A stretch of DNA of 64,000 nt, taken from positions 235,332-299,331 of the forward strand of contig NZ_CALWJJ010000001.1 in the NCBI RefSeq assembly GCF_944380985.1, given 5' to 3'. The DNA is from an uncultured Agathobaculum sp. (GTDB lineage: Bacteria; Bacillota; Clostridia; Oscillospirales; Butyricicoccaceae). The notes below the pieces were generated by a model. It did no database searches. It worked only from the letters and a program-made list of their open reading frames with translations, and was not told the origin of the DNA. Both the position numbers and the translations under genes were made by a program. This document shows, one piece after another, positions 45,101-54,000 of this stretch (its first letter is position 1; every line of letters begins with the position of its first letter).

Positions 45101-47602
45101 TGTGCCGCCGCCGCCGATCGCCGAACCATAACCCTTTGAGTTAACGGCAAAGTAACCACCGTTCAGTCGGGCTGTTGTCGGGCCGTTGCCTGCAGTGCCG
45201 CTATTCGAGCCGCCACCGCCAATACCTGCACCGAAGTTGTTAGTATCGCTAGCTGTACCGCCCGATTCAATCCAGAAGTTGCCACCGTTGATAATTAATT
45301 CGCTTGCACCAGCGCCAGCTGCCCCGGTACCGCCGTTGCCGCCGCCACCGATGCCTGCGCCATATTTACCGGAATTGATTGTAAAACTATACTGGTTAGC
45401 GCCAGTGTTGGAAGGCGGTGTTGTTCTAGTACTGATATACAGACCATCACCGCCAGAGCCGGCTGCACCAGAGCCCGAAACACCGCCGCCGCCGATACCA
45501 GCGCCATAGGTGGAACTGTTTACCGTTACATTCATTGCAACAGCTTGCTCATTTGCGCCCGACAAATCGGTGAGGCTACCAAAACGCGTGGTACCGCCGC
45601 CACCAGCAGCATAGTTTCCATAGCCGCCGCCGCCACCAATGCCCGCGCCATATTGGCTGGACTGCGCATTCAGCGTGCCACCGAATAGATAAGTTTCGCT
45701 ACCACCAGTCTTGGTGTTCGCGCCGCCAATTGCTGCGCCGTAGCCAATTGTACCTTTAAGTGCCGTGCTCTTGTCTACTGCAGTGTGTGATAGTCGATTA
45801 GCATTTTGGCCACGCCAGTCCTGAGGAGCGATTTGACCGCTGCTGGGTACTGTGTAGTTTTCAAACGCTGCTGCAATTGCGGTAATGTCACCGCCGTAGA
45901 CACGCAACTGTGTACCGGTCATTGCGGTGCTTCCACCCTGTGCCGTGCTTTCAGTAGCTGCACTGGTCCATGCCTGACTCACTGCATTGCCGCCGATGGC
46001 CGCCGCATATTCGCCAGAGTAAGCCTCAGTTGTGCCCGAGTAAAAATACATACGGCCAGAAATACCAGCACCGTGGCCCCAGTTTACTGCTTTCAGGTTC
46101 AGGTTATTGTTGTCATCACCGATGCGTCCGACACGGACTACGTGATAATCATTGTTATATGCCCAGCCAAGGGCCGCGCCAGCAGATCCGCCGCCACCTT
46201 CGGCAACAAGGTTACCGCCGGTAACAACAATATACTGACGGCCGACATTCTGATCAAAGCTGTTGGAGGCTGTACCGCTACCGCCGTTGCCGCCTATGCC
46301 ATAGTGAAAGCCCAGCGCCTCCAGCGTGCCGTCGGTCATAACAAAACCGCGTGTGCCGGGGTCAGTAGAACTATAGTGGCCGCCGTTGCCGATGCCCGCA
46401 TAGCAATGCGATGAGAATGCCGAGTATGCATAAACCTCACCACCGTCGATCTCTACATAGCCGGACGGCTGGTTACCGCCAGACGTGCCGATAGCGGAGG
46501 AGCAGTCACCACCCTGTACCTCCATCGAGCCAGTAGATGCGTTCGTAACAATCAGACTGCCGGTGGCGTCAACGACAATGCCGTTACCGTTAGTGCTGCC
46601 GCCATCCTGCAACCAGCTATTGACATACAGCACGTTTTGTCCCTTAAGCGTAACATGCACATCCGTGTCGGAGATGACGAGCGGAGATGCGGCTGGTTTC
46701 GTGGTGGTAGACCATCGCGTAGTGTTACCCGCAACGCTGGAATTATATCGCGGTCCCTGAGGACTCTCATGACCAACGTAGGTTTTATAATTGCTTGTAG
46801 TTGTACTTGCCGTTGTTAAAATCCACAGATCTTCGAGAATCAAGTCCACGCGACGCGATTCTGCTGTGGTGTTTTTCTGAGAGTTCTGCACATGTACATG
46901 CCATGTGCCATCCGTATGATTCTCACCGCGGATGCTGCGGCCCGTCACCTTAACCACCTGGCCATTCAGCTTACTCGAATCAATACTGATAAGCTTCTGC
47001 CTGCCGGTTCCCGAGTAACTGACTGCACTATTGGTGTCTCCGGTTATAGTAGGGGTAGTTCCAGATACATCAATTGTAATATCCGCTTCTTGCTCCTGAT
47101 AGTCAAAGTCAGCGTATGCAGTGATTGCTACGGTCACTGTATCGCCCTGCTCAACATAGGCGCCGAATTTCGGAATGGTGTAGCTGTTTGTGCCGTTATT
47201 CAATGCCTGAACATGCTGATAAGCATCCACTGTCTTATCAGCGTGCGTCACCTCGGCAATCGTAACAATTTTACCGGATGCAAAAGTATACTTATCAGCT
47301 GCAGCTACGGACACCTCAATAGTGTCACCAGTGACTGCCTGACCGTCACGAATCTTTACATCTAGTGGGCTAATGCCTGTTATTGTACTGTTAATTGTAA
47401 CAGTGCCTCGTAAACCAACGCTCTCATCGACGCGCGCAGTTACGGTAGGAGTCACGCCAGATGGATAATTTGTTGTAATATCCCGCGCGACCTGCGTATC
47501 TGCTGCAGACGCCGTGCTCCCGAATAGCGGAAACATGCCAAACACCATGACTACCGCCATGAACATGCTCAGCAGACGCTTATAAAATAAGCGCTTCGAC
47601 AT
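39197..47602 (-). CDS. Giant SLH-anchored surface protein (2801 residues) with InlB-type and calcium-loop repeats
   Basis: Secreted cell-surface protein. A signal peptide covers residues 1-33 (KRLFYKRLLSMFMAVVMVF then TASA). Residues about 360-900 are a glycine-rich region, probably a beta-helix, with many repeats of a YGAGIGGGG type. Residues about 1100-2260 hold some eight InlB-B/Flg_new-like modules (pattern VFAGWS...VYAVWG), each followed by a calcium-type loop of the form DxNxNGxxD. Two to three domains ending YTFTMPASGVTV follow, interrupted by a Gly4-Thr repeat linker (about 2470-2500). Three SLH domains (about 2590-2770; FSDVATNAWYYEAVATLA and similar) attach it to secondary cell-wall polymer. 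The ATG follows GGAGG by 7 bases. No enzyme motif is seen; adhesion or S-layer-like structure is likely. Very long antisense frames opposite it are shadows. Confidence 0.93.
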   Translation of the reverse strand: MSKRLFYKRLLSMFMAVVMVFGMFPLFGSTASAADTQVARDITTNYPSGVTPTVTARVDESVGLRGTVTINSTITGISPLDVKIRDGQAVTGDTIEVSVAAADKYTFASGKIVTIAEVTHADKTVDAYQHVQALNNGTNSYTIPKFGAYVEQGDTVTVAITAYADFDYQEQEADITIDVSGTTPTITGDTNSAVSYSGTGRQKLISIDSSKLNGQVVKVTGRSIRGENHTDGTWHVHVQNSQKNTTAESRRVDLILEDLWILTTASTTTSNYKTYVGHESPQGPRYNSSVAGNTTRWSTTTKPAASPLVISDTDVHVTLKGQNVLYVNSWLQDGGSTNGNGIVVDATGSLIVTNASTGSMEVQGGDCSSAIGTSGGNQPSGYVEIDGGEVYAYSAFSSHCYAGIGNGGHYSSTDPGTRGFVMTDGTLEALGFHYGIGGNGGSGTASNSFDQNVGRQYIVVTGGNLVAEGGGGSAGAALGWAYNNDYHVVRVGRIGDDNNNLNLKAVNWGHGAGISGRMYFYSGTTEAYSGEYAAAIGGNAVSQAWTSAATESTAQGGSTAMTGTQLRVYGGDITAIAAAFENYTVPSSGQIAPQDWRGQNANRLSHTAVDKSTALKGTIGYGAAIGGANTKTGGSETYLFGGTLNAQSSQYGAGIGGGGGYGNYAAGGGGTTRFGSLTDLSGANEQAVAMNVTVNSSTYGAGIGGGGVSGSGAAGSGGDGLYISTRTTPPSNTGANQYSFTINSGKYGAGIGGGGNGGTGAAGAGASELIINGGNFWIESGGTASDTNNFGAGIGGGGSNSGTAGNGPTTARLNGGYFAVNSKGYGSAIGGGGTNSGTAGGCGTIYVTGGTITAENTAGNSQLQGLGGGAAVTGTSKIDNGNVIIIGGNVYTTAGTQIPNANLGQYVWTLPNNANLPSGSTSGAYNDPDTWNGTVPSISGSQDPLMQTTTGRYQVVSGIPAGRIGQAISRVQYSFPSTGTGNPTSSFFDYGTNDTFVTSGPDGDGEIAVWVPAGYRLSYDLNPVEGNATGVTVGSDTYNVNDSQEWASGTVALIFPEDQGSPSYTSTGQRVYLLQPETRITSDLLLGEDANITGLYGDKEYADGRPYKELLNHDDVTKLTDCSPAGGTGAVSTPVVFAGWSLEPENRIFDAHQGYYPDFVDYVDFTTRDQTVYAVWGYDENENGVADILESHAQTTYNANGGSNAPTTVHQGISGTRFSIASGEPDPVTNTNNIFVGWSLTRPDGLITIDNYTRTDGDPTTVNSTDYSEILDNLYIYNGSLSFGSGGKVEGSSTIIQSPTVQTLYAVWATDTNNNRVPDYLETEYQITFEDLLNTGAAMPSSVSALPNIQLNITGYVPTGTAMHNGIRMIFGGWTTNQSFASRSYGYSDLSGITQADVEAQQVSNPYAMPNANVTFYPIWLEDRNNNNNADISEGADRLIYDDPSGSVTTTPVDNNLYYGGETATGERPELQYGADLMKASGVIFMGWTTDSSKGRIYGAAEESVYNTAFANAPDYSTSVSTTTPDLYNATWNGQIINWPASNRLYAVWVADTDNDGIPDWDDDDINRAPFNLYYSSGMKQLQQVGAQLDQNSLPNGDRVITVTDVNTEVEELTVVDENGGAGYAEGVTVPMDTSKTPSTVATSGSEHYVFLGWSPLFWERSVFGNDPNSLDDFKRHLDLIYDIKHGTNYSESNLYGNSSGPYISEAGSGSSPESARGTFYTLKGNGVLDGDDTRWSTEITDWSQYQGEGLLESVTQAAVDWANNTASSADGAYVASSWTVYPIWGVDANANGQADMFESGYNLVYEGNGAGVLNVPRQEARFPGEHVTLQTGVNGVSISRNGYVFIGWTTEPNAANGGNLQDHYTDSLADKEAFTRIPIISTVTMPASGLTVYAVWGTDEDGNGQPDVLDREYTLTYMSNTNRTSTPTHGGGNGDPRFNITRHQWRETVQLDYDNTPTDGNYAFMWWTLDDGKLEDGSNSPTSNMGYVWKENDNWEDLPAKCTEVTFEDSNVTVYAVWGEDNYTLDEDTGELTPGSDNVADILQQPLLLTYDANGGKNPPAPSYHFMDDTVQLNTAAAGIYYQADDTNYHVFMGWSMEQMPVLTGRDDPMNLTPVGGGATVNLGDIIVTQVTFLLDDITVYAIWGEDSDGDHVADIVQNKYSVSYDLNGGVAPENIDYATEWYEAGDSFTVPAQVPTKDGLYFAYWIDGTDRYYPGETYTSSSDVKLVAQYTATQFTVTYNNGTGSERDFDYASGSQVTVQGSLFTAPSGETFDYWLGSDGSIRHPGDTFIITSDVTFTAQWKALPPGSYNIHANPPVGDGEFTVSHTSALAGETVTIITTGTVIGKPTVTNDQTGGNITVNDIGGGRYTFIMPAADVTVNVTFESGGVTPPADEYDVKVQSSGNGTAIADKSQAEAGETVTITTTGTVNSITVTDQNGATVAVTNNGGGVYTFTMPASGVTVSVVFSSTGGGGTGGGGTGGGGTGGGGTGGGGTTSPTDQYPVNVRPSGNGTATADKNQAAAGETVTITTNGTVENITVTDQNGNNVTVTDNGNGEYTFTMPASGVTVNVEFDGTASLPGIADPDDTGVSGVLNTEDHMAYMVGDSAGTFRPASNITRAEVATIFYRLLLDTSVDQMGQFSDVATNAWYYEAVATLAAKGIITGYEDGTFRPNNAITRAEFAAIATRFAEANNTGSLLFTDVSTDAWYYEAVLTAANYGWINGYSDNTYRPAQSILRSEAAKIVNCMLGRIADRSAVDGGAGTRFPDVSSSHWAFYEIVEATTNHEYTRESNTAEETWQ
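40107..40195. repeat. Low-complexity Gly4-Thr coding repeat (first giant gene)
   Basis: A 15-base unit encoding Gly-Gly-Gly-Gly-Thr is repeated about five to six times with synonymous changes (CCG/CCA alternations on plus). It forms a flexible linker between two repeat domains. Such tracts can expand or contract by slippage. Confidence 0.85.
41128..44080 (-). repeat. Alternating InlB-type modules and calcium loops
   Basis: On the protein level a short acidic loop recurs about every 90-170 residues: DENENGVAD, DTNNNRVPD, DRNNNNNAD, DTDNDGIPD, DANANGQAD, DEDGNGQPD and DSDGDHVAD, each directly after a VYAVWG or similar strand. These have the DxDxDG spacing of thrombospondin-type-3/dockerin-like calcium loops. 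Between them lie InlB-B-like domains with VFxGWS. The alternation suggests calcium-stiffened rod modules. Confidence 0.8.
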
Positions 47603-48062
47603 TAGCTTACCTCCTTCATTTTTTGTAGTGTGATTATCATTCTAATGTCACTCCATCGCTAAGCAGTGGCCACTTTCGGACTTGCTTTTACGATGCGAAG
47701 CAGCCCTCTATCCGAAGGCTGGGGCCCTTGCAGATTTTTTCCTGCATAAAATTGTTCAGAGAAAGAGAGGGTAGGCGCAAAGAAGCAGCATCGGCTCCGT
47801 TAGCCGTCCATGCTTTGCTGCACGGGCGGATTTGCGCCCCCTCCGTTTCCCAGCTGGCAAAGCCAGCATACGTTAATAAATTGGCTTTAATGGATTTGCG
47901 TCTTTAAGCAATCCACCTTTTGATAGAATTTTTACATCAAGTTCTCGCTCTGCCTGCTCTCACCGCCTCTTGCTAAATTCATTCCCCTAGCCCTGCCTGC
48001 CTAAAGGCAAGGCACAAAGTGAATATTTAGCTAGTGCCGCACAGTGCAGCACACCGCTGTGA
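47603..48062 (-). other. Leader/intergenic region between the two giant SLH genes
   Basis: 460 bases without a gene. On the minus strand the stretch contains GACGCAAATCC (near 47896), then an element bounded by GGCGCAAA (near 47840) and TTTGCGCC (near 47776) with inner GTGCAGCA/TGCTGC pairing, and the GGAGG site of the downstream gene. A weak GCCTTGCC/GGCAGGC hairpin (47995-48013) lies after the upstream gene stop but has no U-run. No clear promoter could be picked. The genes may be co-transcribed, with the structured leader controlling the second. Confidence 0.5.
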
Positions 48063-51000
48063 TCAGCTGCAGTAGCGCTCAATAATCGTGGCTACTTCGG
48101 CGCGGGTTGCATTGCCCCTCGGCTCCAGCGTGGTGCTGGTTCGGCCATTGAGCAGGCCCTCGGCCACCGCCCACATAACAGCGTTGTTGGCATAAGCGCT
48201 TACCTGACCAGCATCCGTATAGTTGCTGATCGAGGCGGTGGCACTTACATCGCCGCCCTTATATTCGGTGTAACGATGCAGGATCGTTACAAGCTGCTCG
48301 CGGGTGATATTGTCGTTTACGCCAAAGTTACCGTTATCATAACCGTTCACAATATTGTTTTCAGTTGCCCAGATGATGGCATTGGTGTACCATGCACCGC
48401 TTACAACATCTCTATAGCTCGACGCACCGCTGACGGCAGGCTGACCTTCCATGTTATAAAGGGTCTGCACCATCATTGCACGGGTAAGCATGCCCTGCGG
48501 GCTAAAGAGGTTGTTGCCAATGCCGTTCATGTATTTGTTCTCAGCCGCAAACATGACCGAGCTGTAATACCATGCGCTCGGAGCAACATCGTTAAACTGA
48601 ATAGTCTGGCTGCCCTCAGCTGCAAACGAAACGGAAATCGTCACATTCGAGGCGGGCATACGGAAACTATAAGTTCCGTCTGCATTTTCTGTTACCGTTA
48701 CGGTGCTTCCGGAGCCGTCGCGCACCGTTACCGAAGAAACCGTATAGCCGGTATTCGGTGTTGCGGTAACTGTAACTATTTCGTTTTCCTGCGCGTTAGG
48801 CATGTCAACGCTAACCGAGCCGTTGGCCGGGGTCTGCACGGTGACGCTATGCGTGGTGCCTGCGCCGCCGGTGCCACCGCCTCCAGTGCCGCCGCCTCCG
48901 GTGCCGCCGCCGCCAGTGCCGCCGCCGCCAGTGCCGCCGCCTCCGGTGCCGCCGCCTCCGGTGCCGCCGCCTCCGGTGCCGCCGCCGCCAGTGCCGCCGC
49001 CAGTTGCTGTGAACGAAGCGGAAACCGTTACGTTCGAAGCGGGCATGCTGAAGGTGTACTCACCGGTCGAGACCTCCGTTGTGGAAACAGCGTTACCCGA
49101 GTCGTCCTGCACGGATACGCCGGATATGGTGTAGCCGGTGTCTGCAGTTACGTTAACCGTAACCGTATCGCCAGCCGCCGCAGAGGTCCTGTCAGCAGAA
49201 ACAGTTCCGTTCACGCCAGGCTGCACCGTGATGGTGTAGGTAGCCGGCGGGGGGGTAATAATCGGATTTAGGTCAAAATTCGCGACAGCGTTGCTGTTCG
49301 ATACCATAACACTTTGTGTAGCGCTGGTATATCCAGTCGCACTAGCCGTTACTGTATATACGCCGCTTTCAAGGCCGGAGATGCTGTAACTGCCAGTGCT
49401 GTCGGTGGTAGCGTCAGCAGTAATAGCGTTGCCGCTAATCGTTACGGTTGCACCGTTAATTGGGCTTCCGGTGCTACTGTCGTTTACGGTGCCGCTTATG
49501 GAATAGGTTTGCGCTGCGCCTACTGTGACCGTGAGATAACCGGCATAACGGCCATCTGCCATAATAGCTCTGATGACAGCCGCACCTTCGGCCTTTGTAC
49601 GCAGGGTGATATCTCCGTTAGTCGCTTCAGCCTCAACCACATTTGTATCGCTGGAGCTGACACTTGCTACCCTCGCCTTGATTGGGGACGGCTGCGGATG
49701 CTTATCAAACACAGCGATAATCTTTTGTTCGCCCCTTGTCAGATTCAGTTGGCTGACCTCTACCAGCGGTAATTCCGGATTGCTGCTATAGACATATTCA
49801 GTCTGAATGGTTCCGTCGTTTACCATCTCTGCCCAGAAATACCCTTCCAAACTGAGGCCACCATAATTACCCTCAGCCTTATACAACATTCGGCCGGTTT
49901 GGGTTCCGTTTGCTGTCACAGTTTTTCCGTCAAGACGCAGCTCCAAGTCGCCGTCAGCCTGTATTTCTCTGAAAGTTGCAGAGTTGATCTCCACTTCTTT
50001 GGTACCGTTCGGGTAAGTAACTATCCAATACAGCGCAGCTTCATTGTTAGGCGCTGTAGGTTCGAACGCGTGAGGGCTTGTAGCAGCTGTTAGTATGGAC
50101 AGCCTTGCAGCCGTAGGGGTGTTAGCATAAATCTCAACCGGAAGCTGTGCCGCTACATATTCAGCGCCATTTTCAGCCGTAACAATAATATTTACAGTAG
50201 TGCTACTTCTAATATTGTTGCTCGCCTCCAGCACTGTGCCGCTGATATTCAGCTGGTTAGCGCCGCCTGCCTCTTCAAGTCTTACGAAGCGTGCGTACCG
50301 GCTTGTTATGTTCGAAACATCCTTCGGGAAGTCATAGTAGACATCCACCGTATCATCACTAAGCACGGCCGGAATTACTTCAAACCTCAGCTCAACCGGG
50401 CCCGAGATCGGCGCCTGAAGACCTGCATTGTTATACGTATAGATGTTAAAGACATATTCGCCGGGTATGCTCGTGCTGAAGGTGAGCTGATTGCCGCTGC
50501 CGGTTACAGTGGGCATCGGCAGAGGACAAGCATTCTCAACGACAAGCACGTTGGCAATCCGAGAATTGCCGTTTTGCAAATAACCGCTGATCGCGTCGTC
50601 ACGGAAGAAGGTTGGATTTACAAGGTGATTTGTTGTGCTTCCATCCGCTACCGCAATGTTAACGCCATACTGGATGTTGTAGGTCACGTCCTCGTTCGTT
50701 TGAACCGAGGTGCTGCCGGTCGGAGTTGCCACAACGTCTACAACGTTGAGCGTTTCCCTATCCGGCATATGGTTTACCGTGACCTTGACCCGGGTGTCGG
50801 TGGTACTGTCATGCACAAGATTAATATCGCTGCGGCTGTATGTGGTTCTGCTGGAAAGCGCAGCTGAGGTCATCAGGAGCGCTGCTTCATAGCCGCTCTG
50901 CGCGCTCGATGAGACGAGCATCTCGTAATAGACATAGCCGTTTTCATCCGTCTTCAGCGAGTCGGTCGCCACTTCCACACCTGCTATAGTCGGAGAGACG

Positions 51001-54000
51001 CTCCAGCTCCACGCAGCTGCGCTGCTGGTGTTAAACTCCGACGCCTTCACATAGTTCAGATAGGACGAACTTTCTACATCCTGGTAACCGATTTGAAGTG
51101 TATCCGGATTAATTGTTGTATCACTCGACAGAGTATAGGTGGAATCCAGAATAACCGGATAAATGCGGTAGATATCGCCCATCTCAGCCTTGGTCACCTC
51201 GAAGTTGCTGCCTCTTCCGGTGACTTCAACGCTAGTGTCACCATTGCCATTCGGCGCAGCAACGAGGTAAAGCTTCTGTGCTGCCGGAGCGAGAATATCA
51301 ATATCAAAGGTGTACGGACTGCTGCTAGTGCTGCTGGCGAGGAGGTTTACCACATACTCCAGGCCATTGCTCGTGTCCGTATACTGGACATACATCGGAA
51401 TGCCGGCGCTTCTTTGCATAAGCTTTACGTTGAGGCCGGTTTCATCAACGGTAGCGTACTGATTAACCCTATCGTCAACAAGCAGCTTCAACTTAGCAGA
51501 ATCCTCGGCGGAAATCGCAGTGCTGCCGGTGCCGTCAGATCTGCGGGTATCGCCATTACTGTACTGAAGAACCAGGTTGAAGCCCAATGTTTCGCCCTGG
51601 CCGCCCTGGACACTGCTGCCGTTTGCAACCGCAGCAGGGGGAGAAGTCAAAGCGCCACCTGACACATGTTCGATGCCGGTCGATGCTACTGCAACCGGAA
51701 TTGCGTCCGTGCAGGCAATATTCGCTGGGGTAACATCAACAGCAGTAGCGGTATTTCTAAACTCATGTGTCTTACCGGCCACTGTCACAGAACCGGATGT
51801 GGTGATCAGGCTGCCGTTAAGTGTGACCGACTGGCCGCTGCTAGTATTGGCAGCAGTTGCAGTAAAGCCGCTTGTACCGCCCGTTCCTGTTACAGCGACA
51901 ACACTGCTGCTAGAGGAGCTCAAGCTGCGGAGTACATCGCTGCTGACGATATTATCTCTCCAATAGCCAGGATTACCGTTTTGCGCAGTACCCGAATAAT
52001 AGCTTTCATTGGCATATCGGTATACCATATACACTGTAGCGGTTCGGCCTGCCGGAAGCTCAAAGGCACTATCCAATAGCCTTACTTCTCCATCGACCAA
52101 TCCAATGGTTGACTCGGCTGTAAAGAGATTGCCGTAAACATCCTGATAAACCGGGATCGCACCGGTGATGTCCGACGGGCCGAGACGGACTGTTACCGTC
52201 GAACCATCCCCAGCATAGCTGAGCGTGACGTAGTAGTCATGCTCATCGACAAACTGATCGCCAACCAGCATCGGGTCATTTGTAACTGTCGGTCTGATGT
52301 TTGTCAGATCATAAACTGTATTATCGTTGGTGTTGACACTTCCGGTTGCAGCTACCTTAGCGCTATTACTCCAAGTGAGCCCGGAGCTCAGATCGAGCAC
52401 ATCTTCCTGGGGGATCAGATGGTTGGTAATGCCAATCACCTTAAAGCTGATTGAACCGCCAATCGATTCAGATATCTCGCCCAGAGTGTTCAACTCGTAC
52501 AGCGTGCCTTCGTTATTCCCATTTTCAGTAGCCAGCGTATCGCTGTAGTAAGAAGGATCGTTGCTTGGGTTGGTATAAGCCGTAGTTGCCCAGATGTAAT
52601 CATCATATTGGACCCTACTAATTGTGAGCGGAATGTTTAAGAAGCCCGCAACAGCATTGTCAGTAACATAAAGGCGGAGGTTTGTTGAGTATTCGGCCGT
52701 TCCACGCTGTGTTGACAGGCTCAACACATCCGTGGCGGTTGTCAGATTAATGTCATTGCTGAGGGCATATACCCCGTCTTTGAGCATTGTTCCACTGCCG
52801 CTGCTGCTAATAGCGTTGCCATCTCCATCGTTCCAGCCTCTGGTATATGCGGTATCAAGCAGGAACTTCGGTCCGCCCTCGGCATACTGCGCAACCGCTA
52901 CCAGATATGCAGCATCTCCCTCTACAAGGGTTACCGTGCCTTGAGACTGAAGCGTGTCGGCGGGGATACGCACCATCATGTCGAAGCCTGCCTCTTCATC
53001 TGCAATAGCAGCCTCGATCTGGTCCTTCGTCATGCCAATCCGATCGCTTGGAATACGGTATATCTCAAACGCTACCGGATCGCGTGCTTCAAAGGACTGT
53101 ACATTCAGCTCAAGTCGTGCGCTCATAGACATGGTGCCGGCAACGCGCAGTGTAAATCCAAGGCTGCTCGCCCGGCCGGCGATCTCGTTCGAGAAAATAC
53201 GAACGGCCACAACATTTTCGTTTGCATTATCCGGGTTGGGAACAGTTTGGAACGATACGTCCAGATCGCGTCCAGGCGCGATCTCAGCCAGCATCTGGGT
53301 TAAATACGCCGCCGGCAGATATTGCAACTCGCCAGTATCGTTTATACGTCCCTTTACCAGATACAGCGTTTCCTTCTGGTAAGTGCTCACCTTTGTTGAA
53401 TCCAGAGACGCAAACGCCGTGCCACCATCAATATAGATCGTATCGCCGTACCCAGTTGTCGAGTCGCCGATCCTATTATTGTTATACTCGACCAGCTGCA
53501 GATTGCTGACGCCCGGATTCTCCCGTACGTTAATACCCACAGCACACAGGGCCTCGGCGGTGGGATCCGTGTCCGGGTTCTTTTCATAAATGTACAGCGT
53601 GCCGCTCGGCGTGGACGGCCAACCGAACTTCGCATGCACCGTGACGTCTACTATCCTTTTGTTTTCTTGGCTAGAAGTGTCACTTATAAAGCGATAGCTG
53701 ACATCAGGGTCTAAGGAATATTCCTCCTGTTCCCGGTCCTCCAAATACTGGTCTCCCGCCGAATATTTGAAGTAAAGCTGCTCGCCAACATTCTGGAGGG
53801 CATTGCCAAAGTACTTGTATACGGTGAAAGTCGCGCTGCTATCCACATAAACATCCACCGAGTTTACATCGGTGTTTCCCTGCCGTACCACGCCATAATA
53901 CTCAGGCATGTTAATATTGAAGGTGAATACTTGTTGAGCCGCGCCAGAGCTGCTTGTTACATCGTTCTTGGTAAGCTCCAGCCTAACTGTAACGTCTCTT

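Noticed and set aside
47776..47900. A possible c-di-GMP (GEMM) riboswitch in the leader of the first giant SLH gene because of the word GACGCAAA
   Set aside because: The tetraloop, its receptor and the closing P1/P2 stems of the GEMM consensus cannot be drawn; the word is better explained by the dispersed repeat.
40107..49006. Regular repeats at 40.1 kb and 48.9 kb that resemble a repeat array
   Set aside because: They are in-frame Gly4-Thr codon repeats with 15-base period and no spacers; not CRISPR.
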